Assembly: GCA_003488965.1 (NCBI GenBank)
Contig: DNJW01000128.1
Location: 1 to 18,866 of the forward strand
DNA: 18,866 nucleotides
Source: Lachnospiraceae bacterium
GTDB taxonomy: Bacteria; Bacillota; Clostridia; Lachnospirales; Lachnospiraceae
Direction: 5' to 3'
Position numbers and translations under genes: made by a program. How positions within the stretch are numbered: position 1 is the stretch's first letter; every line of letters begins with the position of its first letter. Positions 1-6,983 of the stretch are shown in pieces. The notes below the pieces were generated by a model. The model worked only from the letters and a program-made list of their open reading frames with translations, searched no databases and was not told the origin of the DNA.

Positions 1-181
1 ATATCACATTAAGTTTAATGTTTCAACTTTTCATGTATAAAATCCTATATATTATATTTCTTTAATACTAGTTGTGCGAATGTACTTACAAACTCATTTC
101 TGACGCAATCAAAAGAGAGATTCATTATTATAAAATATCATTTATGCACCTTCACTGAAGGGGGGAGAGGTTCCGGCGGTA
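1..181. other. AT-rich stretch with no gene recognised
   Basis: This stretch is strongly AT-rich at its left and becomes G-rich near 160-175. I see no open reading frame with a ribosome binding site, no terminator with a U-run, and no RNA gene. A short perfect inverted repeat (CCTTCA-C-TGAAGG) lies at 149-161, but its one-base loop makes a hairpin unlikely. The stretch may be intergenic DNA upstream of the broken gene that follows. Confidence 0.4.
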
Positions 182-463
182 TATAAACGGCGCTTCCCGC
201 GTCCGTGCGATCTTCCGCGGAATAAAGACCAATCGGAGAACCAGTATAAGCGTATGATGGAGTATGCGGGCTGCCGTGTGATCTATGACACCCGGAAAAT
301 CAGAAGGACAGCGGAGGCGACCTTGGATCTGATTTAGGAGCTGCAGAAGAAATATCCGGTCAATGCTTCCAGAATCTACGAAACGGGACCGTCAAGACGC
401 TGCGGGAGGATGGCGGATCACTTCCGACTTGACAGGCGCGGCTTCGCACGTGGTTTTGCTTAA
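182..463 (+). pseudogene. relic of an esterase-like (alpha/beta hydrolase) gene
   Basis: One frame reads through this block with a single amber stop (TAG, 335-337) and ends at TAA 461-463. The peptide holds ENQYKRMMEYAGCRVIYDT, then a segment ending TLDLI, the stop, then ELQKKYPVNASRIYETGPS. The last part resembles the region before the nucleophile elbow of secreted PHB-depolymerase/feruloyl-esterase-like hydrolases, where a YPVD.SRIY.TG.S.GG pattern is usual. The stop replaces a codon that family members would likely fill with Glu. After GPS the Gly-Gly of the elbow is missing, so the catalytic site is broken. There is no start codon with an RBS, and no full N- or C-terminal domain. The GC content (about 50% in a hand-counted line) is above that of the operon downstream. 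The family assignment rests on remembered motif patterns and is tentative; that the piece is non-functional is firmer. Confidence 0.45.
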
Positions 464-545
464 GGAAACCGGATGATTTTTCTTATGATTATCAGTCAGA
501 ACATCAACAGAATGCGGAGCTTCGTACACAACCCAGGGAAATAAA

Positions 546-561
546 AATGTCAAATGACACT
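546..561. promoter_or_regulatory. upstream operator-like palindrome (copy 1)
   Basis: The bases AATGTCA-AA-TGACACT form a 16-bp inverted repeat with one mismatched pair at its outer part. Fourteen bases (TGTCAAATGACACT) recur identically at 734-747, where the palindrome is perfect. It lies about 80 bp upstream of the -35 box. Two copies of one palindrome flanking a promoter suggest a repressor or activator site. The SorC-family protein encoded at 6984-7937 is the nearest candidate binder, by inference only. Confidence 0.55.
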
Positions 562-567
562 TTTACG

Positions 568-585
568 GAGTAACAATTATTACTC
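568..585. promoter_or_regulatory. 18-bp near-palindrome in the control region
   Basis: GAGTAACAA and TATTACTC-type arms form an 18-bp palindrome with a single mismatched pair (8 of 9 pairs match). It follows palindrome copy 1 by 6 bp. It may be another protein-binding site or a chance feature of AT-rich DNA. There is no U-run after it, so a terminator is unlikely. Confidence 0.3.
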
Positions 586-639
586 GTGAAAATGCTGGGA
601 ATGTGGAAAAGTGCATAAAAAAATATATAAAATATGGTG

Positions 640-668
640 TTGACAGTGCAAAATAAATATGATAGGAT
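640..668 (+). promoter_or_regulatory. sigma-A promoter of the carbohydrate operon
   Basis: A perfect -35 box TTGACA (640-645) is followed by a 17-bp spacer and a -10-like TAGGAT (663-668, 4 of 6 consensus bases). The predicted transcript would start near 675 and carry a leader of about 90 bases before the isomerase start codon. The leader contains the two palindromes described at 694-711 and 732-747, placed where a bound protein could block transcription. No other comparable promoter was seen up to 14603. Confidence 0.65.
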
Positions 669-689
669 GAAAGCATCAATTAACTAATT

Positions 690-718
690 TGAACACAGAT
701 GCGCAAATGTGAACAAAG
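690..718. promoter_or_regulatory. direct repeat and palindrome in the operon leader
   Basis: TGAACACAG (690-698) and TGAACAAAG (710-718) are direct repeats matching at 8 of 9 bases and spaced exactly 20 bp, two helical turns. They enclose an interrupted palindrome CACA-N2-TGCGCA-N2-TGTG (694-711). SorC-family regulators such as CggR are known to bind repeated half sites as tetramers, so this is a plausible alternative operator just downstream of the predicted transcription start. Which element is used cannot be told from sequence. Confidence 0.35.
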
Positions 719-731
719 AATTTTAAACAAA

Positions 732-747
732 AGTGTCAAATGACACT
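732..747. promoter_or_regulatory. operator-like perfect palindrome (copy 2)
   Basis: AGTGTCA-AA-TGACACT is a perfect 16-bp inverted repeat in the leader of the operon, just before the isomerase RBS. It repeats copy 1 at 546-561, with the two centres 186 bp apart and the promoter between them. That geometry fits a roadblock or loop-forming repressor. The GTG at 733-735 lies inside this palindrome, which argues against it being a start codon. Confidence 0.6.
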
Positions 748-753
748 ATGGAA

Positions 754-760
754 AAGGAGG
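754..760 (+). promoter_or_regulatory. RBS fixing the isomerase start
   Basis: AAGGAGG lies 5 bases before ATG 766. It selects that codon over the in-frame upstream GTG 733 and ATG 748, both of which precede this site. Confidence 0.8.
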
Positions 761-765
761 GTATT

Positions 766-1314
766 ATGAAACGCAGTGAGTATAACAAAATTAAAGAAGA
801 AGGTCTGGAACTTATGCGAAAGGCCGGCTTATATCTGACTCCGGAAGAAGAGGAGAAAATGGAAGTTACAGATTTTGGTCTGAATAGTCCGTATGAAGAA
901 GGATTGCTGTTACATGTGTATGTGAACACGAAGAGGTGCTGTGCCAAAGAACTTCCGATGTTACCGGGGCAGATTTGTGCTGAACATAGGCATCCGCCTC
1001 TCAGCCCGGAAAACCCAGGAAAAGAGGAAACTTTCCGTTGCCGGTATGGAGAAGTGTATATTCATGTTCCGGGAGAGCCGACTGCAAATCCAAAAGCTAA
1101 AATTCCGCAGGGAAAAGATGATGTATATACCGTCTGGCACGAAATTGTACTGAAAAAGGGTGAACAGTATACATTGGCACCAAATACAAAACATTGGTTC
1201 CAGGCTGGACCGGAGGGAGCGATTGTCTCTGAGTTTTCTTCATACAGTGACGATGGGACGGACGTTTATACAGATCCGGCTATTACAAGGTTTACGACAA
1301 TAGAAGAGGACTGA
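766..1314 (+). CDS. D-lyxose/D-mannose ketol-isomerase (cupin family)
   Basis: This 182-residue protein matches the single-domain cupin D-lyxose isomerases typified by Bacillus YdaE, which convert D-lyxose to D-xylulose and, as a side activity, D-mannose to D-fructose. The metal site is visible: EHRHPP gives His74 and His76, ETFRCRYG gives Glu88, and NTKHWFQAG gives His143. This is the His-His-Glu-His set that holds Mn2+ in the family. VYVNT, TVWHEI and the terminal TDP are also family-typical. No signal peptide is present, so it is cytoplasmic. It is the first gene of the operon, 18 bp before the beta-mannosidase gene. That neighbour makes release of mannose and its isomerisation to fructose a reasonable guess, but lyxose or another aldose is equally possible. 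The family assignment is strong; the true substrate is not known. Confidence 0.85.
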   Translation: MKRSEYNKIKEEGLELMRKAGLYLTPEEEEKMEVTDFGLNSPYEEGLLLHVYVNTKRCCAKELPMLPGQICAEHRHPPLSPENPGKEETFRCRYGEVYIHVPGEPTANPKAKIPQGKDDVYTVWHEIVLKKGEQYTLAPNTKHWFQAGPEGAIVSEFSSYSDDGTDVYTDPAITRFTTIEED

Positions 1315-1332
1315 TTTGAGCGGGAGAGTGCT

Positions 1333-3834
1333 ATGGTGATTCAAAATTTGGAGTATGCCAGATGGGAATTTCATCGTGTTGGCGAGAAGCAATGGTATCC
1401 TGCCGTGGTGCCGGGAAGTTTATTTCTGGATATGATGAAGAATCATCTGATAAAAGATCCGTATTACAGATTTAATGAGAGACAGTTTTCCAGGCTGGCT
1501 GAGGACGACTATGAATATATTGCTCTGTTCCATGTGCAAGAAGAACTGCTGAATAAAGAAAGGCTGTTTTTGGTATTTGAAGGTCTGGATACTATTACCA
1601 GAATAGAAATAAACGGGGAATTGCTTTCTAATACCGACAATATGCACCGCACATACCGGTTTGACGTAAAAAACAGACTGAAAAAGGGGGAAAATGAAAT
1701 CCGGATTACCTTTTATTCTCCTGTGCGGTATATTGCAGAACAGCATAAAGCACATCCAATTCCGGAAATGAATACGGCCTCACCGCATGGATTTTCGCAA
1801 ATCAGAAAAATACATAGTTCGTTTGGCTGGGATGCAGAACCGAGCGTGCCGGATTCCGGTATATGGAGAGACGTATATCTGGAAGCATACGATGCGGAAA
1901 AAATAGATCATATCTATGTAAGACAAAAACATTCTGGTAAAGAGGTGGAGTTGTCTGTAGAAATATGTCTTGAGAAGTACCACAGGGAAGAAAGCCGGAT
2001 TCATATTGATTTGTGGAATCCGGAACGGATTCTGGAGGCACAAGCGGATCTGCAGATAGCAGGCGAAAAAGGAGTATGGACATTTCGGATTGAAGATCCT
2101 CGCCTATGGTGGCCTAACGGCTATGGCGATCAGCCATTGTACTGTCTTGATGTTATATTAGAAAGTACGTTTATGTCGGCAGAAATTGACCGGAAATCGC
2201 AGAGAATAGGATTACGTAAGGCGGAAGTGAGGCGTGAAAAGGATCAATGGGGCGAATCGTTTGCTTTTTATGTCAACGATGTTCCGGTTTTTGCCAAGGG
2301 AGGATGTTATACCCCACCAGATAAATTTCTGACTTTATGCAGGGGAGAACGTCATCGAAAACTCATTCAATATTGTGCAGAAGCCAATTATAATTGTATT
2401 CGTGTCTGGGGAGGAGCAATTTATCCGGATGATGAATTTTTTGACCTGTGCGATGAATATGGGATTCTTGTCTGGCAGGATTTGATGTTTGCATGTGCCT
2501 TATATCATTTAACAGATGAATTTATAGAAAATATTTGTGCAGAAACGAAAGATAATATTATTCGTATAAGAAATCATCCGTCAGTGATATTGTGGTGTGG
2601 AAACAATGAAAATGAGTGGTTTCATGATTTTGAACATGATCTTGAAGGGTTAAATTATAAGCTGCGGATGGATAATCTGCGCCAGTATGAAGTATATCTG
2701 GCTTCCGTAGTAAAGCAATATGATCCGGATCGTCTGTTCTGGCCGAGCACTCCTTCAAGCGGGGGAGGATATGTTGATCCGAATGGATACGAGAAAGGTG
2801 ATGTTCACTGCTGGTATGTCTGGTACCTTCCGGCAAAGCCGTATACATTTTATAAGGAATGTAAGGCAAGATTTGTCAGTGAATATGGTCTGGAATCTTT
2901 TCAGGATATTAAGACGCTCAGACATTACATGGAACCGGAGGATATGACGCCAAATTCTGAAGTCATGGATTTCATGCAGAAATGTAGTGATAATTTTTGT
3001 TACATGGGTAATGGGAAAATCATAAACTATGTTTTTCAAGAAGTGCGTCCACCGAAAAATTTTGAAGAATATGTTTTTGCGACACAGTATGCGCAGGCGG
3101 AAGGAATTAAATACGGTACAGGTTGGTTTAGAAAACAGAAGCCCAGATGCATGGGAAGCTTATACTGGCAGATCGTGGATTGTTTTCCGGGAACAACGTG
3201 GTCAGGAATTGACTATGAGTACCGGTGGAAAATGCTGCACTATTATGCAAAACGTTTTTTTCAGAAAACTCTAATATGGGCTGACGGAAAGGATCAGAAA
3301 GTAGAAATATATGTGATACACGATGGACAGGAAGAAATCAAAGCAGAAATTCGCTGGAGCTTAAAGAAAAATGATGGTTCCTGCGTTCTGCAGGGAAGCA
3401 GAAAGGCTGCTATTCAAAAAAACAGTTCGTCGCTGATTTGTGAAATTGATATGGCAGAAGAGGTAAATGAAAATAATCGTAATATGCTGTATCTGGATAT
3501 GGCGCTTGTGGATGAGAATGAGAAACTCATCAGCAGTGATACGTATCTTTTCGTGAAACCAAAACATTTTCATTTCCTAAAGCCAGAGATAGAGCTTTCT
3601 TTATCAGAGGAGAAAGAACGATTTGTCATAAATCTGCAGACATCGGTATACACAAAATGTATCCGGCTGGATTTTATAGAATCAGATGGCATTTTTTCTG
3701 ACAACTGTTTTGATTTATCACCAGGACAGAAAAAAACAATATATGTGAAAAAATGCGACTTAAGTAAAGATATGTCAAAAGATGATTTTGAAAACGAATT
3801 ATATTATCAAACGTTAAATGCGATAGGTGTGTAA
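1333..3834 (+). CDS. beta-mannosidase, glycoside hydrolase family 2
   Basis: This 833-residue enzyme is a complete family-2 exo-beta-mannosidase (removing terminal beta-D-mannose from the non-reducing end). The N-terminal sugar-binding jelly-roll domain (about 1-180) opens with WEFH and VPGS; FEGLDT is the usual signature. It is followed by an immunoglobulin-like domain (about 180-290) ending in WWPNGYGDQPLY, then a TIM barrel from about 295. The acid/base is Glu426 in WCGNNENEW and the nucleophile is Glu517 in FVSEYGLESF, 91 residues apart as expected for the family. WGGAIYPDDEF and WQDLMFACA are further barrel signatures. C-terminal beta-sandwich domains complete it. There is no signal peptide, so it acts on imported glycosides in the cytoplasm. 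The ATG has GGGAG about 5-7 bases upstream. It precedes a sugar-binding protein gene by only 18 bp. Beta-mannosidase is much more likely than beta-galactosidase or glucuronidase, but linkage and aglycone are unknown. Confidence 0.9.
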   Translation: MVIQNLEYARWEFHRVGEKQWYPAVVPGSLFLDMMKNHLIKDPYYRFNERQFSRLAEDDYEYIALFHVQEELLNKERLFLVFEGLDTITRIEINGELLSNTDNMHRTYRFDVKNRLKKGENEIRITFYSPVRYIAEQHKAHPIPEMNTASPHGFSQIRKIHSSFGWDAEPSVPDSGIWRDVYLEAYDAEKIDHIYVRQKHSGKEVELSVEICLEKYHREESRIHIDLWNPERILEAQADLQIAGEKGVWTFRIEDPRLWWPNGYGDQPLYCLDVILESTFMSAEIDRKSQRIGLRKAEVRREKDQWGESFAFYVNDVPVFAKGGCYTPPDKFLTLCRGERHRKLIQYCAEANYNCIRVWGGAIYPDDEFFDLCDEYGILVWQDLMFACALYHLTDEFIENICAETKDNIIRIRNHPSVILWCGNNENEWFHDFEHDLEGLNYKLRMDNLRQYEVYLASVVKQYDPDRLFWPSTPSSGGGYVDPNGYEKGDVHCWYVWYLPAKPYTFYKECKARFVSEYGLESFQDIKTLRHYMEPEDMTPNSEVMDFMQKCSDNFCYMGNGKIINYVFQEVRPPKNFEEYVFATQYAQAEGIKYGTGWFRKQKPRCMGSLYWQIVDCFPGTTWSGIDYEYRWKMLHYYAKRFFQKTLIWADGKDQKVEIYVIHDGQEEIKAEIRWSLKKNDGSCVLQGSRKAAIQKNSSSLICEIDMAEEVNENNRNMLYLDMALVDENEKLISSDTYLFVKPKHFHFLKPEIELSLSEEKERFVINLQTSVYTKCIRLDFIESDGIFSDNCFDLSPGQKKTIYVKKCDLSKDMSKDDFENELYYQTLNAIGV

Positions 3835-3852
3835 AAACGAAAGGAGAAAACT

Positions 3853-5181
3853 ATGAAAAAGAAAATTGCTATTTTAATGTCTGTATTATTGGCATGTTCG
3901 CCGGCTGCAGCGTATGCAGAGGAAGGACTGACAGAAGCACAGAAGGAAACTGGGTTTACAGAAGAGGTTACATTAGATGTGGCAATGATGTGGTCGCTGG
4001 ACAGCACAACGGATGCAAAATCTTATGCATTGAATAATGCATTGGAAAGATTGAAAGAGGACTATCCGAATATCACGATTAACTATGATGGTTCTGTTCA
4101 CGATGATTACCAGACGATCATGATGACTTATATGGCATCAGATTCTCTTCCGGATGTTTTTAATGTAAAAGGTTCCTGGATTCCGAATATGGTGGCAAAT
4201 GGACAGCTTGGAACAATTGATGAATTCCTGGAAGCTGATGAAGAGTGGGCAAGCGGATTTGCAAACAATATTCTTTTTGATATGGAATATGATGGGCATT
4301 ATTATGGAGCTCCATTCCAGAATCTTTCCTGTTCGTTAATTGTATATAATAAAGAAATTTACAGCTCCGTTGGCTATGATAGTTTCCCGCAGACCTGGGA
4401 TGAACTGATTGACTGTTTTACGAAATTGCAGGAAGCGGGATATGTGCCGCTTGGCATGGGTAACAGTGGACAGTGGGTAGCGAATTCATGTGTATTTGGC
4501 GCTCTTGGATATCGCGGAGCAGGAGATAGCTGGTATTCAGATATCATGAATGGGACAGGTGATGGATTCCTGGATGCTAATATGCTGCAGGGCGTGGAAA
4601 AAATGGCAGAATTATCACAGTTCATGAACGAAAATATGAATAGTCTTGACCAGTTTGAAGTAATGCCCCCGTATCTGAAAGGAGAGTATGCATCTTATGT
4701 AGATGGAAGCTGGACGTTTGGAACGCTGATCGCAACTGCGGATGAGGATCAGAGCATGGTTGAAAAATCTGGTGTAGCAGTATTTCCGGCTTTTGAAGGC
4801 GGATTAGGGGCAGGAACAACGACTCCGGGAGGAGCTGCATGGGGACAGGCATATAATGCAAATCTGACAGGTGCGAAAAAAGAGGCGGCACGTATTTTTA
4901 TCAAGTATATTTCTGATGAGCAGTGGTGTATGGATCTGGCTGAAAAAGGAGACTTTGGTGGAATGAGTGTTGATTATGACTACAGCCAGACTTCTCCGCT
5001 GGTAGCAGAATATGTTGCTTTAAAGCAAACGCTTACGGATTCACAGCAGTATGACTGCCATTTTGATACTTCTGTTATTGACGCGATGAATGTTGGTTTC
5101 CAGGAACTTTTACTGGGAGAAATTACTGCTGAAGAGTGGGGCAGAAATGTGCAGGATGAGTATGAGATGACTTTAGAATAA
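3853..5181 (+). CDS. sugar ABC transporter solute-binding protein (family 1)
   Basis: This 442-residue protein is an extracellular carbohydrate-binding protein of the MalE/family-1 type, the substrate-capturing part of a CUT1 importer. It has a positive N-terminus (MKKK), a hydrophobic stretch, and then LLAC at 12-15, a weak lipobox, followed by an AYA-type signal peptidase I site before EEGL. The protein may be a lipoprotein on Cys15 or a cleaved secreted form. Family features include SLPDVFNVKG near 98-107, YYGAPFQNLSCSLIVYNKEIY, TWDELIDCFTKLQEAGYVPLG, and the C-terminal GGAAWGQAYNAN and EAARIFIKYISDEQW. RBS AAAGGAG precedes ATG. It lies between the beta-mannosidase and the two permeases, so its ligand is probably the glycoside the operon degrades. 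A strong hairpin follows the stop codon, which should make this the most abundant transporter component. Confidence 0.88.
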   Translation: MKKKIAILMSVLLACSPAAAYAEEGLTEAQKETGFTEEVTLDVAMMWSLDSTTDAKSYALNNALERLKEDYPNITINYDGSVHDDYQTIMMTYMASDSLPDVFNVKGSWIPNMVANGQLGTIDEFLEADEEWASGFANNILFDMEYDGHYYGAPFQNLSCSLIVYNKEIYSSVGYDSFPQTWDELIDCFTKLQEAGYVPLGMGNSGQWVANSCVFGALGYRGAGDSWYSDIMNGTGDGFLDANMLQGVEKMAELSQFMNENMNSLDQFEVMPPYLKGEYASYVDGSWTFGTLIATADEDQSMVEKSGVAVFPAFEGGLGAGTTTPGGAAWGQAYNANLTGAKKEAARIFIKYISDEQWCMDLAEKGDFGGMSVDYDYSQTSPLVAEYVALKQTLTDSQQYDCHFDTSVIDAMNVGFQELLLGEITAEEWGRNVQDEYEMTLE

Positions 5182-5188
5182 GCAGTAT

Positions 5189-5221
5189 AAATAGGGTTGT
5201 CTTCGGACAACCCTATTTTTT
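5189..5221 (+). terminator. intra-operon intrinsic terminator / attenuator hairpin
   Basis: Arms 5189-5201 and 5206-5218 form a 13-bp perfect stem closed by a C(UUCG)G tetraloop, one of the most stable RNA loops, and a run of T ends at 5221. All hallmarks of a rho-independent terminator are present, yet it lies inside the operon between binding-protein and permease genes. Partial termination here would give excess binding protein over membrane components, and the hairpin could also protect the upstream mRNA 3' end. Confidence 0.85.
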
Positions 5222-5226
5222 AAATG

Positions 5227-5234
5227 AAAGGTGG
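5227..5234 (+). promoter_or_regulatory. RBS pointing to a TTG start for the first permease
   Basis: AAAGGTGG lies 8 bases before TTG 5243 but overlaps the in-frame GTG 5231 and is only 2 bases from TTG 5237. Spacing therefore favours TTG 5243 as the start codon. No in-frame ATG is available near the N-terminus. A rare TTG start after a terminator hairpin would further lower permease synthesis. Confidence 0.6.
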
Positions 5235-5242
5235 TATTGGAA

Positions 5243-6139
5243 TTGGAGCAAAGTAAAGCATTGGTTCCTAAACGAAAAATATTGTTTATATACATGTTCC
5301 CGAGTGTTGCGTTGTTTTTGATTTTCAATCTGATACCAGTTGTGATGGCAATATATTATTCTTTTTTCAACTGGTCTGGCGGGAAGACTATGAAATTTAT
5401 CGGAATAACAAATTATATCCGGTTGCTGCAGGACGGAGTGTTTGGCAAGGCAATCTGGAACAATTTAATTCTGGCATTTTTCTGCGTGGTTTTCCAGGTA
5501 GGAATAGCTTTTGTTATTTCTTCTCTGTTGTGTACGAAAATGCTGAAGTGTAAGGCGTTCCATCAATTTGCAATTTTTATGCCGGTGATTCTGGCGCCAG
5601 TTGTAGTTGGATTCTTATGGAAAATCATATATAACGCGGATTACGGTCTGTTAAATTTTTTCTTAAGAGCAATCGGTCAGGAGAAATTGATACAGGCATG
5701 GCTGGACAATCCGGATATTGTAATGAAGGCTATTACGATTCCTATTGTCTGGCAGTGGATTGGTATGTACGTTGTTATGCTTGTAAGTGCTATGAAAAAT
5801 ATTTCAGGCGAAATTATTGAAAGTGCTGTGCTTGACGGTGCAAATGGTATTCAAAGGACATTGTATATTACCTGGCCATTAGTTCTCGACACGGTAAAAG
5901 TATCTATTGTTCTTGCAGTATCAGGCTGTATGAAATTGTTTGAGCATATTTACATTATTACAGGTGGCGGTCCTGGAAATGCTTCCATGGTCGGCGCGAT
6001 GTATGCGTATAAAACATCTTTTATAAAACAGAAGTTTGGTTATGGTTCGACAATATCTGTTGGAATCATGCTGACAAGTCTTACGATGGTGATGCTGGTT
6101 AATATTATTTTTGGAAAGGGTAAAAAGAGATATGGGTAA
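5243..6139 (+). CDS. sugar ABC transporter permease 1 (MalF/UgpA type)
   Basis: This is the first inner-membrane subunit of the CUT1 importer, 298 residues from the TTG favoured by RBS spacing (an in-frame GTG at 5231 would add 4 residues). It has about six hydrophobic segments, beginning with ILFIYMFPSVALFLIFNLIP. The ATPase-docking EAA loop appears as ESAVLDGANG.. starting near residue 193. GITNY, ITGGGPGNAS and YAYKTSF are typical of MalF/UgpA-like subunits. The gene ends 8 bp inside the next permease gene, so the two are probably translationally coupled and form a heterodimer. No ATPase gene is present in the window; as in many Firmicutes, a shared MsmX-type ATPase elsewhere would power the transporter. 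Substrate cannot be read from the permease itself. Confidence 0.88.
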   Translation: MEQSKALVPKRKILFIYMFPSVALFLIFNLIPVVMAIYYSFFNWSGGKTMKFIGITNYIRLLQDGVFGKAIWNNLILAFFCVVFQVGIAFVISSLLCTKMLKCKAFHQFAIFMPVILAPVVVGFLWKIIYNADYGLLNFFLRAIGQEKLIQAWLDNPDIVMKAITIPIVWQWIGMYVVMLVSAMKNISGEIIESAVLDGANGIQRTLYITWPLVLDTVKVSIVLAVSGCMKLFEHIYIITGGGPGNASMVGAMYAYKTSFIKQKFGYGSTISVGIMLTSLTMVMLVNIIFGKGKKRYG

Positions 6140-6974
6140 AATTGAATCTGGATTAAAAAAATTCGGCTCACTGCTTGTAAACGTGATAATCAGTGCATTT
6201 TCTCTTTTTTGTCTGTTTCCAGTTGTATGGATGCTTTATTCTTCTTTGAAAGAAGAATCGGAGTTTAAGCGAAATCTTCTTTCTCTTCCAATACAGCTTC
6301 ATTTTGAAAACTATTTAACAGCGGTGAAGACAGGAAAAATGGATACAGCATTTGTAAACAGCGTGCTGGTCAGTGTAACGGCAGTGGCAGTTTTGTTATT
6401 TATTGCTTTTTTAGCTGGAACAATATTTGGAAGGTACGTTTTTAAAGGAAAAACACTCCTCTATACGATGTTTTTGCTGGGGATGCTAATTCCGGTGCAT
6501 AGCCTTCTGGTTCCTGTATTTATTGAATTAAAGATATTTTCGTTAAATAATAACCGGTTTGTTCTGGCTTTGATTTATGCAGCATTTGGTTTACCGAAGG
6601 CAATTTTTCTGATGACCACCTATGCATCGACAATACCAAGGGAACTGGAGGAGGCAGCGATTATTGACGGTGGAAATACCCATGATGTTTTTTTCCAGAT
6701 TTTTTTGCCGATTTCGAAACCTATTTTGTCAACAATTACCATACTGAGCTTTCTGGATGCCTGGAATGAATTTCCTTTTTCTCTGATTTTGATGGGAAAG
6801 CCGGAATTAAAAACATTGCCGATAGCATTGACCTATTTTACAGGACAGTATTCCGTAGATTATACTCCCATGATGGCCGGGTTGGCAATCGCAACTTTGC
6901 CCGTCGTTATTGTATACTTTATTTTCCACAAAAAGATTATGGAAGGCATGGTTGCAGGCGCTGTGAAAGGATAA
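6132..6974 (+). CDS. sugar ABC transporter permease 2 (MalG/UgpE type)
   Basis: This second membrane subunit has 280 residues from ATG 6132; an in-frame TTG at 6111 would add 7, but it lies within the GGAAAGGG that can serve as RBS. Six hydrophobic segments are visible, including the first, VNVIISAFSLFCLFPVVWMLY. The EAA loop, EEAAIIDGGN near residue 173, followed by FFQIFLPISKP, contacts the ATPase. FLDAWNEFPFSLILM and the terminal MEGMVAGAVKG are classic MalG-type endings. It overlaps the preceding permease by 8 bp and is followed after 9 bp by the regulator gene. It pairs with permease 1 and the binding protein at 3853-5181. Confidence 0.88.
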   Translation: MGKIESGLKKFGSLLVNVIISAFSLFCLFPVVWMLYSSLKEESEFKRNLLSLPIQLHFENYLTAVKTGKMDTAFVNSVLVSVTAVAVLLFIAFLAGTIFGRYVFKGKTLLYTMFLLGMLIPVHSLLVPVFIELKIFSLNNNRFVLALIYAAFGLPKAIFLMTTYASTIPRELEEAAIIDGGNTHDVFFQIFLPISKPILSTITILSFLDAWNEFPFSLILMGKPELKTLPIALTYFTGQYSVDYTPMMAGLAIATLPVVIVYFIFHKKIMEGMVAGAVKG

Positions 6975-6983
6975 GGGATAATA

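Noticed and set aside
149..161. Short inverted repeat CCTTCA-C-TGAAGG as a terminator or hairpin.
   Set aside because: A one-base loop and G-run instead of a U-run rule out a normal terminator.
733..765. N-terminal extension of the isomerase from GTG 733.
   Set aside because: The codon lies inside the palindrome and upstream of the strong AAGGAGG that serves ATG 766; the added residues do not resemble the family.
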